Source of the DNA: GWC2-45-44 sp041661665
GTDB taxonomy: Bacteria > Planctomycetota > Phycisphaerae > Sedimentisphaerales > UBA12454
Length of the DNA: 38,831 nucleotides
Assembly (NCBI GenBank): GCA_041661665.1
Contig: JBAZTW010000024.1
Coordinates: forward strand, 1 to 38,831
Reading direction: 5' to 3'
In this document: positions 22,754 through 29,486 of the stretch, piece by piece
Position numbering within the stretch: position 1 is the stretch's first letter
Layout of the letters: every line of letters starts with the position of its first letter
Notes under the pieces: generated by a model
Databases searched by the model: none
What the model was told of the DNA's origin: nothing
What the model saw: the letters and a program-made list of their open reading frames with translations, nothing else
Translations under genes and position numbers: made by a program

Positions 22754-24361
22754 ATGGCTTTACCAAAAACACAAAAAGCGGTTCAGCTCATCGGTGCAAG
22801 CGAGTTGAAATTAAATATCAACAAGAATGTGCCGGTTCCGAACGATTATCAGGTTCTTGCCGAAGTTCAAGCCGTCGGACTTTGTTTTTCCGATTTGAAA
22901 CTTTTGAAGCAATTCACCGGCCACGCTCGCAAAAGCGAAATCATTTCCGGCGTTGACAAATCCGTTCTTGCTGAAATTCCAAGTTATGTGCCTAATGAAA
23001 AACCCGCTGTGCCTGGACACGAAGCTGTTGTAAAGATAGCGGCTGTCGGTAAAAAAGTTCAGAACGTCAAAGTCGGTCAGCGTTTTTTAGTTCAGGCTGA
23101 TTACAGATGGCTCAAAACCGCAAATTCAAACGGCGCATTCGGATATAACTTCGAAGGCGCTCTTCAGCAATATGTTTTAATAGACCAAAGAGTTGCTACG
23201 TCGCCCGACGGTCAATCAACTCTTATTCCCGCTACGGATAAATTATCCGCTTCAGCCATAGCTCTTGTCGAGCCATGGGCTTGCGTCGAGCAGGCTTATG
23301 CGGTAAAGGAGCGCACGACACTGAAGAAAGACGGTCAGATGCTTATCGTTTCCGATGAGCCGATTGATAAAAAGCAAATTGACGCGTTCACCAAACAATT
23401 CGGCAAACCCGCAAAAATTGTTCTTTCAAAAAACTCCTCTGTTGACGGCCAGTTCGATGATATTGTTTATTTCGGCTGCAATGCTCATATTATCGAATCG
23501 CTGTTTTCCAAAGTTGCCGTTAACGGTCTGTTCAACATCGTTTTATGCGGCGGAAAATTTGACAGAAAAGTATCGACGCAGGTCGGCAGAGTTCATTACG
23601 GAAATATAAGGATAATCGGCACAACGGGCGGTAATCCAGCCGAAGCGATGGCGCATATTCCGGCGACCGCCGAAATTAGAAAAGGCAATAACGTCAACGT
23701 AATAGGCGCAGGCGGTCCTATGGGCGTAATGCACGTTGTTCGCAATGTTTGCCAGGGCATCGCAAACACAACCGTTTACGCCGGCGACCTCGATGATGTA
23801 CGTTTGGCCGCTCTTGAAAAAACGGCAAAACCTCTTGCTGATAAAAATAAAGTAGGCCTGAAATTTTATAATCCCTCAAAATCCGCGCCGCAGGTGAAAT
23901 TCGATTATTTTGTCGTGATGGCTCCTGTGCCGAAGTTAGTTGCTGCCGCGGTTGATAGTTCCGCAGAACGCGGCATCATCAATATCTTTGCCGGCATTCC
24001 GGCAAATGTGAACGCCGAGATAGATTTGAATGCGTACATCGAAAAACATCTTTATTTCATCGGCACAAGCGGTTCAACAATCGACGATATGATAACGGTC
24101 TTGAAAAAAGTCGAAACCGGCGCGCTCGATACAAACATTTCAGTCGGAGCAATATGCGGAATTGAAAACGCTATTGACGGAATAAAAGCCGTTGAAGCCC
24201 AGAGCATATCCGGCAAAATCATTGTCTATCCATCGTGCGAAAACCTTCCGCTTACCAAGCTGGAACATTTAAAGGATATTCGTCCTGATGTCGCCAAAGC
24301 CTTAGATAACGGTTTATGGTGCAAACAGGCGGAAGATATTCTCCTGAAAGAAAGCAAGTAA
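22754..24361 (+). CDS. Long MDR-family (alcohol/polyol dehydrogenase-like) protein with two nucleotide-fold-like regions
   Basis: 535 residues, against 340-400 for most medium-chain dehydrogenases. The N-terminal GroES-like catalytic half shows VGLCFSDLK, VPGHEAVVKIAAVG, VKVGQRFLVQ and ALVEPWACVEQA. A first Rossmann-like segment (about 190-290, QMLIVSDEP ... IVYFGCNAHIIESLF ... LFNIVLCGG) lacks a GxGxxG motif. A second (about 315-440) has the clear dinucleotide motif VNVIGAGGPMGVMH. It ends like sorbitol, threonine or sorbose-phosphate reductases (IENAIDGIKAVEAQSISGKIIVYP). The catalytic Cys and His-Glu positions (C-x-x-D, GHE) are present; the four-Cys structural zinc lobe is not seen. As the third gene of the E2-E3 operon it probably makes or consumes the complex's substrate, perhaps an acyloin or 2-oxo compound. 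AAGG lies 9 bases upstream of the ATG. Confidence 0.82.
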   Translation: MALPKTQKAVQLIGASELKLNINKNVPVPNDYQVLAEVQAVGLCFSDLKLLKQFTGHARKSEIISGVDKSVLAEIPSYVPNEKPAVPGHEAVVKIAAVGKKVQNVKVGQRFLVQADYRWLKTANSNGAFGYNFEGALQQYVLIDQRVATSPDGQSTLIPATDKLSASAIALVEPWACVEQAYAVKERTTLKKDGQMLIVSDEPIDKKQIDAFTKQFGKPAKIVLSKNSSVDGQFDDIVYFGCNAHIIESLFSKVAVNGLFNIVLCGGKFDRKVSTQVGRVHYGNIRIIGTTGGNPAEAMAHIPATAEIRKGNNVNVIGAGGPMGVMHVVRNVCQGIANTTVYAGDLDDVRLAALEKTAKPLADKNKVGLKFYNPSKSAPQVKFDYFVVMAPVPKLVAAAVDSSAERGIINIFAGIPANVNAEIDLNAYIEKHLYFIGTSGSTIDDMITVLKKVETGALDTNISVGAICGIENAIDGIKAVEAQSISGKIIVYPSCENLPLTKLEHLKDIRPDVAKALDNGLWCKQAEDILLKESK

Positions 24362-24375
24362 TGAGCAAAATTTAG

Positions 24376-24525
24376 AAAGCATACAGCATTGCAAAAGAGA
24401 TTTATGCAACCGGCAAGCCTCTGGGCAGCGATAGTTTTATGAGTAAACTGGAAAGAATGGTTGGCCATCGTTTACGTCCGCTGCCGATTGGCAGGCCCAA
24501 TAAAACAAAAGGAACGCAAAAATAG
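24376..24525 (+). pseudogene. C-terminal relic of a REP-associated tyrosine (Y1) transposase
   Basis: An open frame without a start, preceded by an in-frame TAG at 24373, reads KEIYATGKPLGSDSFMSKLE, then RMVGHRLRPLPIGRPN and a stop at 24523-24525. The pattern TG-x-PLG-x-x-x-F-x-x-x-LE ... LRP-x-x-x-GRP is the usual tail of RAYT/IS200-like transposases. The catalytic HUH and Tyr parts are gone. The adjoining AAATAGG...CCTATTT palindrome (24520-24541) may be part of the element's end. Confidence 0.7.
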
Positions 24526-24541
24526 GTGGCTGTCCCTATTT
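24520..24541. repeat. Short palindrome at the transposase relic's 3' end
   Basis: AAATAG and CTATTT flank GTGGCTGTCC. A sequence of this kind often accompanies RAYT-type transposases, which act on such hairpins. It overlaps the relic's stop codon. Confidence 0.45.
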
Positions 24542-24542
24542 A

Positions 24543-24593
24543 CCCCGGCAAACATGTGATTAGGGTCTGCTTCGATGGAAGCTGTGAAAGCAT
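24543..24593 (-). pseudogene. Fragment of a TPR-protein gene paralogous to the gene at 27470
   Basis: These 51 bp match 27772-27822, inside the intact TPR gene, at about 45 positions. On the minus strand they still read AFTASIEADPNHMFAG against AFTASIEADPNYMFAG in the intact gene. The rest of the gene is missing; the transposase relic abuts one side and the lipoprotein gene the other. Confidence 0.75.
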
Positions 24594-24617
24594 TCATTCT
24601 ATTAACTTTTCAAAAAA

Positions 24618-25118
24618 CTATTTATTGAACGTACATTTGGGTTTATTGGTATGTTCCGTTCCCTCCCACTTTGCATTTATTTTGTGTGATATTTCTTTTA
24701 CAATTTGTCTGGTTTTTGTGTCCTGCATAAAAACCCTGATTTCATTAATCTCAGCAGGCCTATCGAAAGAAAACCAGCATTCCGCAACGCCGGGATTTTC
24801 TTTCTGTTTATTCACAGGTATCAAATGGTGTGCACTGTATCCACCCGTTCTTTTGCCGTTTACAAAAGGCCGCACCCAAATCATGGCACTGTCCATAGAA
24901 TTCAGCTCATAAAGAACCTCTACATTGAGGTTTTCGCCTAGTGCCAGCACCGCTGGCTTGCAGGAAGACACTTCCAATACATCCTTGGAAGCGAGAGTGC
25001 TTTCGATGTCCTGTCTTGTATTGAGAATAGCCGGGCTATTTAAAGCAATTTGCTTATTACAGCCACCGATTATGAAACAAAAAATAGTTGCAGTTACAAT
25101 CCAACTTTTCGTAAGCAT
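24618..25118 (-). CDS. Predicted lipoprotein of unknown function
   Basis: 166 residues. The signal peptide ends in a lipobox, with hydrophobic TATIFCFIIGG followed by Cys20, so the mature protein should be lipid-anchored. The rest is a probable beta-rich domain (LGENLNVEVLYELNSMDSAM, WVRPFVNGKRTGGYSAHHLI, AECWFSFDRPAEINEIRVFM) that may be an immunoglobulin-like or sugar-binding sandwich; no family is recognised. It ends Lys-rich. It lies 33 bp after the signal-peptide protein at 25151 and looks like the last gene of the exported cassette. Confidence 0.7.
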   Translation of the reverse strand: MLTKSWIVTATIFCFIIGGCNKQIALNSPAILNTRQDIESTLASKDVLEVSSCKPAVLALGENLNVEVLYELNSMDSAMIWVRPFVNGKRTGGYSAHHLIPVNKQKENPGVAECWFSFDRPAEINEIRVFMQDTKTRQIVKEISHKINAKWEGTEHTNKPKCTFNK

Positions 25119-25150
25119 ATAATTCCTTTTTGCATCAAGGTATTAGCAAG

Positions 25151-26275
25151 TTATTCTTTATTGATTGGTTCGAGACTCTTAGTTGCTTCTTTATAACGAT
25201 ATTCCTTTTTCTGAATTTCGTCTACAAAGATATCGCCTTCTTTAAGACCTAGATTTTTATATGTAAAAGTTTCGGATGCGATAGACTGATTTATTCGTGA
25301 ATTCTTAAAAGACATTTTCTTGCTATAGCTAAGACTGCCATCTTTCCCCATGTAATTTTGGTGGGTGGTTTCTTTCGGCAGATAAACACCATCTATCAAC
25401 TCATAATTCCATGTGCCTTTTTGGAATATCCTGTCATTGACATCGGCCATTTGGAACAAAGTAATATTAAAGCCCTTTTCGCTGGAAAAAACCATTGTGG
25501 TAAAAATAAGATTCCCTTCTGTCATTTTGCCAGGCATTATGATTTGATACTGAATAACATCTCCTGTTTTGTTTTCTTCGACTTTCAAATTATGTCCATT
25601 AACTTTCCATTCACCATCTTTTAAAATTTGCTTCAATATATGCTGAATTGTTTCCCAAATAGGTTGTCCGGCATTAAAACTTTCTCTCGGATCAAAAACC
25701 GGTTGATTCTGACAACTTTGGCAATCTTGAAGGTTTTGTTTGATAGCCTTCCGGCTTGTAACGACACCATTGCGCATTCTGTCTGCTTTACATTTGACAT
25801 AGTATTCTTTTGTCAGGATTGATATTGCTTCGCCAGGAATTCCTTTTGTACCCAGAGATCTTCCCGTATCTAAACCCCTGTATTCTATTGGCTTATTTGA
25901 ATAGCTATGAACGAACACGCAATCTTTTTCTGCATCTAAAGAAAATTCAGTGATAGTCTCGACAGAGTTTAATACAGATAACGGGGTTTCTCCGATACCT
26001 TGAGTGCTTGATTTAAATATTTTCTCCGCAGCTTTTCCTTCGTATATATAATCTAATTGTGATTCTATTCTACCTTCCCATGTTCTTATGAGCTTATAAT
26101 TATTTTGGGTATTATCAGATATCATATTTAAAATTTTTGGTATTTCGTTAACGTCAACCGGAGAAAATTTATTGGGAACTCGACCCGATTGACTTTCAGC
26201 AATAACAAATCCACATGAGATAATCAGGCTGACGACGAAAATCTTCATTGTTTTATATGTAATTACTGTTTTCAT
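25151..26275 (-). CDS. Exported protein of unknown function, possibly LolA-like
   Basis: 374 residues. A hydrophobic signal peptide follows a short basic start (KIFVVSLIISCGFVIA). The body has beta-strand-rich repeats such as WEGRIESQLDYIYEGKAAEK, NLIFTTMVFSSEKGFNITLF and TWNYELIDGVYLPKETTHQN. The last resembles the closing strands of outer-membrane lipoprotein-sorting (LolA/LolB-like) folds, a weak resemblance only. One CxxC (CQSC) is near residue 190. The ATG at 26275 is chosen because AAAGG lies 9 bases upstream; a start at 26305 adds ten residues with no signal-peptide benefit. It lies between the Cys-rich gene (86-bp gap) and the lipoprotein gene (32-bp gap). Confidence 0.7.
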   Translation of the reverse strand: MKTVITYKTMKIFVVSLIISCGFVIAESQSGRVPNKFSPVDVNEIPKILNMISDNTQNNYKLIRTWEGRIESQLDYIYEGKAAEKIFKSSTQGIGETPLSVLNSVETITEFSLDAEKDCVFVHSYSNKPIEYRGLDTGRSLGTKGIPGEAISILTKEYYVKCKADRMRNGVVTSRKAIKQNLQDCQSCQNQPVFDPRESFNAGQPIWETIQHILKQILKDGEWKVNGHNLKVEENKTGDVIQYQIIMPGKMTEGNLIFTTMVFSSEKGFNITLFQMADVNDRIFQKGTWNYELIDGVYLPKETTHQNYMGKDGSLSYSKKMSFKNSRINQSIASETFTYKNLGLKEGDIFVDEIQKKEYRYKEATKSLEPINKE

Positions 26276-26361
26276 AATTTGGCCTTTCAAAAATACAGCT
26301 TCCACTATTATACCCTATTTTTTTAACAAACAAATTATAATACGGGCATTATATCAACATA

Positions 26362-27369
26362 TCAATATTCACAAGCATGATGAGTTACATAGAAATCTTC
26401 TCCCGGCCACCATGTGTCTTTTTTACACGGTACGCAAAATACATATGGATCGAGCGGATCGATTGACATACATTCTACTCCCCCGGGAGCCCCCACACTT
26501 GAGTGACAAACGCCGGGTCTTAAATATTCTTCACTACATTTATATTCCGTATAGCAAAGAACATCGTCCTGCTGAGCGCACTGACCCGGGCATCCACCAA
26601 CACAGCCATGATTTATATTTCCAGTATACTCTTTGAATGGGATATCTGCACAGCGAGGTCCCAGAATTAACCCTGCACATCCGGGACATATTTCATCTTC
26701 GTTTTGATTGGCATCACAAGCGCCGGTTGGTTCTGTGTTATTACAATCGTCATGGCAAGCATGGTCAACAGAACAACACCATTCACCCTCTGGACAACAA
26801 CCTCCGTAACAACAAGTTTGATTAGAGTCGCAGGTATGTCCATCTCCATCACCGCAGCATTTTTTTGTATCGTAATTATATATGGTTTTATTGTCGCAGC
26901 AAGTCTCGTTTGCATCGCTGTCGCCACAACTGCCGCCACAGCAGAATTTATGCGGGTCGCCGCCGCAGACTACACAATTTCCGCTGCCATTGCAGGTTTG
27001 GCAAAGATTCGGATTGCAGGATGATTCACATCCGCTTGCCCCGCAAACCTGACAATTAGGAATACTGCAACAGGAGGAGCCATTGCAGCAGAATTTACCA
27101 GTTTCGCCATTGCAGACTTCACAGCTGCCGCCAACACAGCTTCGGCAGCCCCCTGATGCACAGCATAAACCATTACAGCAGGTACCATTGCAGGTTATAC
27201 AACCGCCGTCACAGCAGATTTGCCCGCCAGTGCAATACTCCATATCGCAGGCAGGAGGACCGGATGTTTGATGGTAACAGGGTGGAACAGGCGGACAGGG
27301 ACAGGCTGATGCTATTATACTAAAAACGCCAATTACAAACAATCCGGTTAAAATCGTTCTTTTATTCAT
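26362..27369 (-). CDS. Exported, extremely cysteine-rich protein
   Basis: 335 residues with about 59 Cys (near 18%). A signal peptide (ILTGLFVIGVFSIIASA) precedes a dense array of CC, CxxC and CxxGxC motifs between about 22 and 215: ICCDGGC, TCCNGLCCASGGC, CEVCNGETGKFCCNGSSCC, CVVCGGDPHKFCCGGSC, TCCYGGCCPEGEWCC. The register is loosely repeated, roughly every 30-45 residues. The last 110 residues have fewer Cys (CPGCAGLILGPRC, then CYTEYKC). The pattern recalls granulin- or STIG1-like knots, but no family is claimed. It is probably disulfide-bonded outside the cell or metal-binding. The ATG at 27369 has AGGAGG ten bases upstream, inside an inverted-repeat element. Its neighbours are all exported proteins. 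Confidence 0.85.
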   Translation of the reverse strand: MNKRTILTGLFVIGVFSIIASACPCPPVPPCYHQTSGPPACDMEYCTGGQICCDGGCITCNGTCCNGLCCASGGCRSCVGGSCEVCNGETGKFCCNGSSCCSIPNCQVCGASGCESSCNPNLCQTCNGSGNCVVCGGDPHKFCCGGSCGDSDANETCCDNKTIYNYDTKKCCGDGDGHTCDSNQTCCYGGCCPEGEWCCSVDHACHDDCNNTEPTGACDANQNEDEICPGCAGLILGPRCADIPFKEYTGNINHGCVGGCPGQCAQQDDVLCYTEYKCSEEYLRPGVCHSSVGAPGGVECMSIDPLDPYVFCVPCKKDTWWPGEDFYVTHHACEY

Positions 27370-27467
27370 CCCGTTAGACCTCCTTTCATTTGATGGAAAC
27401 CAGCATAAAACATTCCTGCTTTTTCAGTATTAAAACGCACATATAAACTCAAAATAGGTCTAACTGG
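27370..27467 (-). promoter_or_regulatory. Inverted-repeat element that could hide the Cys-rich gene's ribosome binding site
   Basis: On the minus strand, CCAGTTAGACCT (27467-27456) begins 2 bases after the TPR stop. It is complementary at 11 of 12 positions to AGGTCTAACGGG (27381-27370), which contains part of the AGGAGG Shine-Dalgarno and runs straight into ATG. The loop is 74 bases. Length, arms and placement match the element before coaX (9093-9194). Confidence 0.6.
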
Positions 27468-27469
27468 AT

Positions 27470-28819
27470 TCATTTTCCGCACCCTCCGCACTTCTGGCAC
27501 TTTTTGAACATAGCATTAACAACGCCGATTCGATTCGGGTCATCATTTTTCATCAACAGCCAGCAGTAATATCCGCAGGCAGCCACCTCGTTGCCCTTGT
27601 CCAAATTTATCTGACTAAGCCGCATCGCGGCATAATCTATAATACCGCATTTTGGATAATTTTCAAACAATGCCTGATAGCCCCATTCGATAATCGGGTC
27701 AGCCTCAGGGGCATTTACATCGCCGGCGGCCTTGAGCTTTTCATAACAATCGGCTACAAGCCAGTGCATATTCCCGGCAAACATATAATTAGGGTCTGCT
27801 TCGATGGAGGCTGTAAAGGCATCGGCGGCATCAAAATATTCGCCAAGCTGCCAGTAATTCAGGCCGATCATGTACTGTGCCGAGGATTTTAGTGAATTGC
27901 TAACGACAACGCCAATGATATCGTTTTCAAACAGGCCGGCGGACTGGCGAAAGAATTCATCCTGTTTAGTTTTCAGCCCCGCCAGATAACACGTCTCCGC
28001 GATGGCGAATAACATGTCGGTCTGTTCAGGCACAGAGTCGGCATATTTGGCCTTTATCGCCGCCGTACCTTCTATGGCAGCGGCGAGGTTGCCGCTATTG
28101 ATGTCTTTGAGCAGCCCAACGCAGTCTTTTTTAATTCTAATCCTCAGGGCCTGAGAAGAATCGGGGTAATCGGTAAGTATCTGCTGATGTAACACATTGG
28201 CATCTTTCGGGAAACGCCTGGCCACAAACTGGCCTGCCGTCCAATACAACTGAACAGGCTTATTCTGAGCCGAGGATGCCAAAGACCCTATCTCTGCCGC
28301 TATCGCGCGTGCCGAGGCGATGTCGCCGCCGGAGAGGGCATTGATTAAAGCGAACTCTTTTGCATGAAAACCGGCGAAATCTGGCCCCGCATACGAAGAT
28401 GAAGGACAGTCGGTAAGTACCCGCTGGTACCACACCGCGGCATCTTCAGGGAATTTATTGGCCGCAAACAGGCTTGCCATCCAATACAACTGAATGGGCT
28501 TATTTTGAGCCGAGGATGCCAAAGAGCCGATATCTGCCGCTATTGCGCGTGCCGAGGCGATGTCGTTGCCGGAGACGGCATTGCGCAAAGCGATAACTTT
28601 GACACGATAACCCGCATAATTCGGCCCTGCATAAGGAGAATTGGGGTATTCAGTAAGTACCCGCTGATACAAAGCCTCGGCATCAGCGAATACCCCTTCG
28701 CGTTCCAGCCCTGAAGCCTGCTGATAAAGTGATTTGGCATCATCCGCTGCCAATGCACAATATTGAAACAATGTCGCCAAAACAAAAACTGTTTTAATAG
28801 AAACTGCCCGCAAGTTCAT
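27470..28819 (-). CDS. Exported tetratricopeptide-repeat protein
   Basis: 449 residues. The signal peptide ends in FQYCALA. TPR-type helices follow (AKSLYQQASGLEREGVFADA, EALYQRVLTEYPNSPYAG and, later, YWQLGEYFDAADAFTASIEA). An 80-residue block is tandemly duplicated: the DNA from 28259 recurs at 28499 (exactly 240 bp apart), with IASARAIAAEIGSLASSAQN in each copy. The C-terminus is short and Cys-rich (KKCQKCGGCGK), echoing the next gene, so the two may interact through metal or disulfides (inference). AAGGAG lies 5 bases before the ATG. It is the first clear gene of the exported cassette. A fragment of a paralog lies at 24543-24593. Confidence 0.85.
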   Translation of the reverse strand: MNLRAVSIKTVFVLATLFQYCALAADDAKSLYQQASGLEREGVFADAEALYQRVLTEYPNSPYAGPNYAGYRVKVIALRNAVSGNDIASARAIAADIGSLASSAQNKPIQLYWMASLFAANKFPEDAAVWYQRVLTDCPSSSYAGPDFAGFHAKEFALINALSGGDIASARAIAAEIGSLASSAQNKPVQLYWTAGQFVARRFPKDANVLHQQILTDYPDSSQALRIRIKKDCVGLLKDINSGNLAAAIEGTAAIKAKYADSVPEQTDMLFAIAETCYLAGLKTKQDEFFRQSAGLFENDIIGVVVSNSLKSSAQYMIGLNYWQLGEYFDAADAFTASIEADPNYMFAGNMHWLVADCYEKLKAAGDVNAPEADPIIEWGYQALFENYPKCGIIDYAAMRLSQINLDKGNEVAACGYYCWLLMKNDDPNRIGVVNAMFKKCQKCGGCGK

Positions 28820-28900
28820 AAAATCTCCTTTTCTTATCGATAACGATACAAAATCCCACTTTTATACTGTTCATGATTGGAAAATCCCATAATTTATCAA

Positions 28901-29077
28901 TCAAAAAGCTGCCCTTTCATACCTTAAAAGCATCAGTTTGAGCAGATATATGTAATGTCGTTTTGGGCGGATAAAATGTTGACAGTAATTTTTATTTATT
29001 TCAGAAGATGCTGAAAAAATGATTGGTAAAAGGATGCTGATGATTACTTTGCCGGCACGTTTAATAACTGTCGCCAT
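28901..29077 (-). CDS. Possible small protein upstream of the TPR gene
   Basis: A 58-residue frame beginning MATVIKRAGKVIISILLPII, with a GGAG ribosome binding site 8 bases before the ATG and a hydrophobic stretch at 10-22. The second half (PKRHYIYLLKLMLLRYERAA) is basic and looks less like a normal protein. It could be a small membrane or leader peptide for the exported cassette, or a chance frame. Confidence 0.3.
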   Translation of the reverse strand: MATVIKRAGKVIISILLPIIFSASSEINKNYCQHFIRPKRHYIYLLKLMLLRYERAAF

Positions 29078-29184
29078 TTCTAATTCTCCTAATAAAAAAT
29101 GACATAGCCCAACTGCACAAATTTAAGGCCTTCTTACAGACCAACCTGATGAGCCCCCACACATCCCATCTGGTATCAATTACA

Positions 29185-29213
29185 GAAATAACTGTCTAAT
29201 AATATCTTGTCAA
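29185..29213 (-). promoter_or_regulatory. Weak promoter candidate for the exported cassette
   Basis: On the minus strand TTGACA (29213-29208) is a perfect -35 box; 17 bases later TATTTC (29190-29185) is a poor -10. It is placed suitably upstream of the small frame at 29077 and the TPR gene. Confidence 0.25.
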
Positions 29214-29300
29214 CAAAAATTTTGAAAAAATTTAAAAAATTATCAGTGGTCAATAGTCGGCGAAAAGGGGGAATCTGCAAATCGAAATCTGGGCGAAATC

Positions 29301-29435
29301 TTGGGACACCATACGAATGCCAGTTCCTTAAGGCGTTTTCCGCTTCTCGAACCTGCGTTTATGCACAGAAATCGAGGATTTAACATATTCCTATGCTGTT
29401 AAGGAAACGCCATTCGGGACACCCTACTAATTCCC
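29301..29435. repeat. REP/IS200-like small element with inverted repeats
   Basis: GGGACACC occurs at 29303-29310 and again at 29416-29423 in the same direction. Just inside these are inverted repeats: GAATGCCAGTTCCTTAA (29315-29331) and TTAAGGAAACGCCATTC (29399-29415), matching at 14 of 17. No coding frame is inside. GGGACACC ends of this type often flank RAYT/IS200-like transposases. It lies in the gap between the TPR gene and the mannosidase; the rest of 28820-29486 is A/T-rich without other features. Confidence 0.55.
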
Positions 29436-29486
29436 ATATGTACAACTCTTACGACCGCTTCGGCAGGTTGCTTTCTATGTAAGCCT

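Noticed and set aside
26637..27059. Plus-strand frames opposite the Cys-rich gene
   Set aside because: They are shadows produced by the biased Cys/Gly codons of the real gene.
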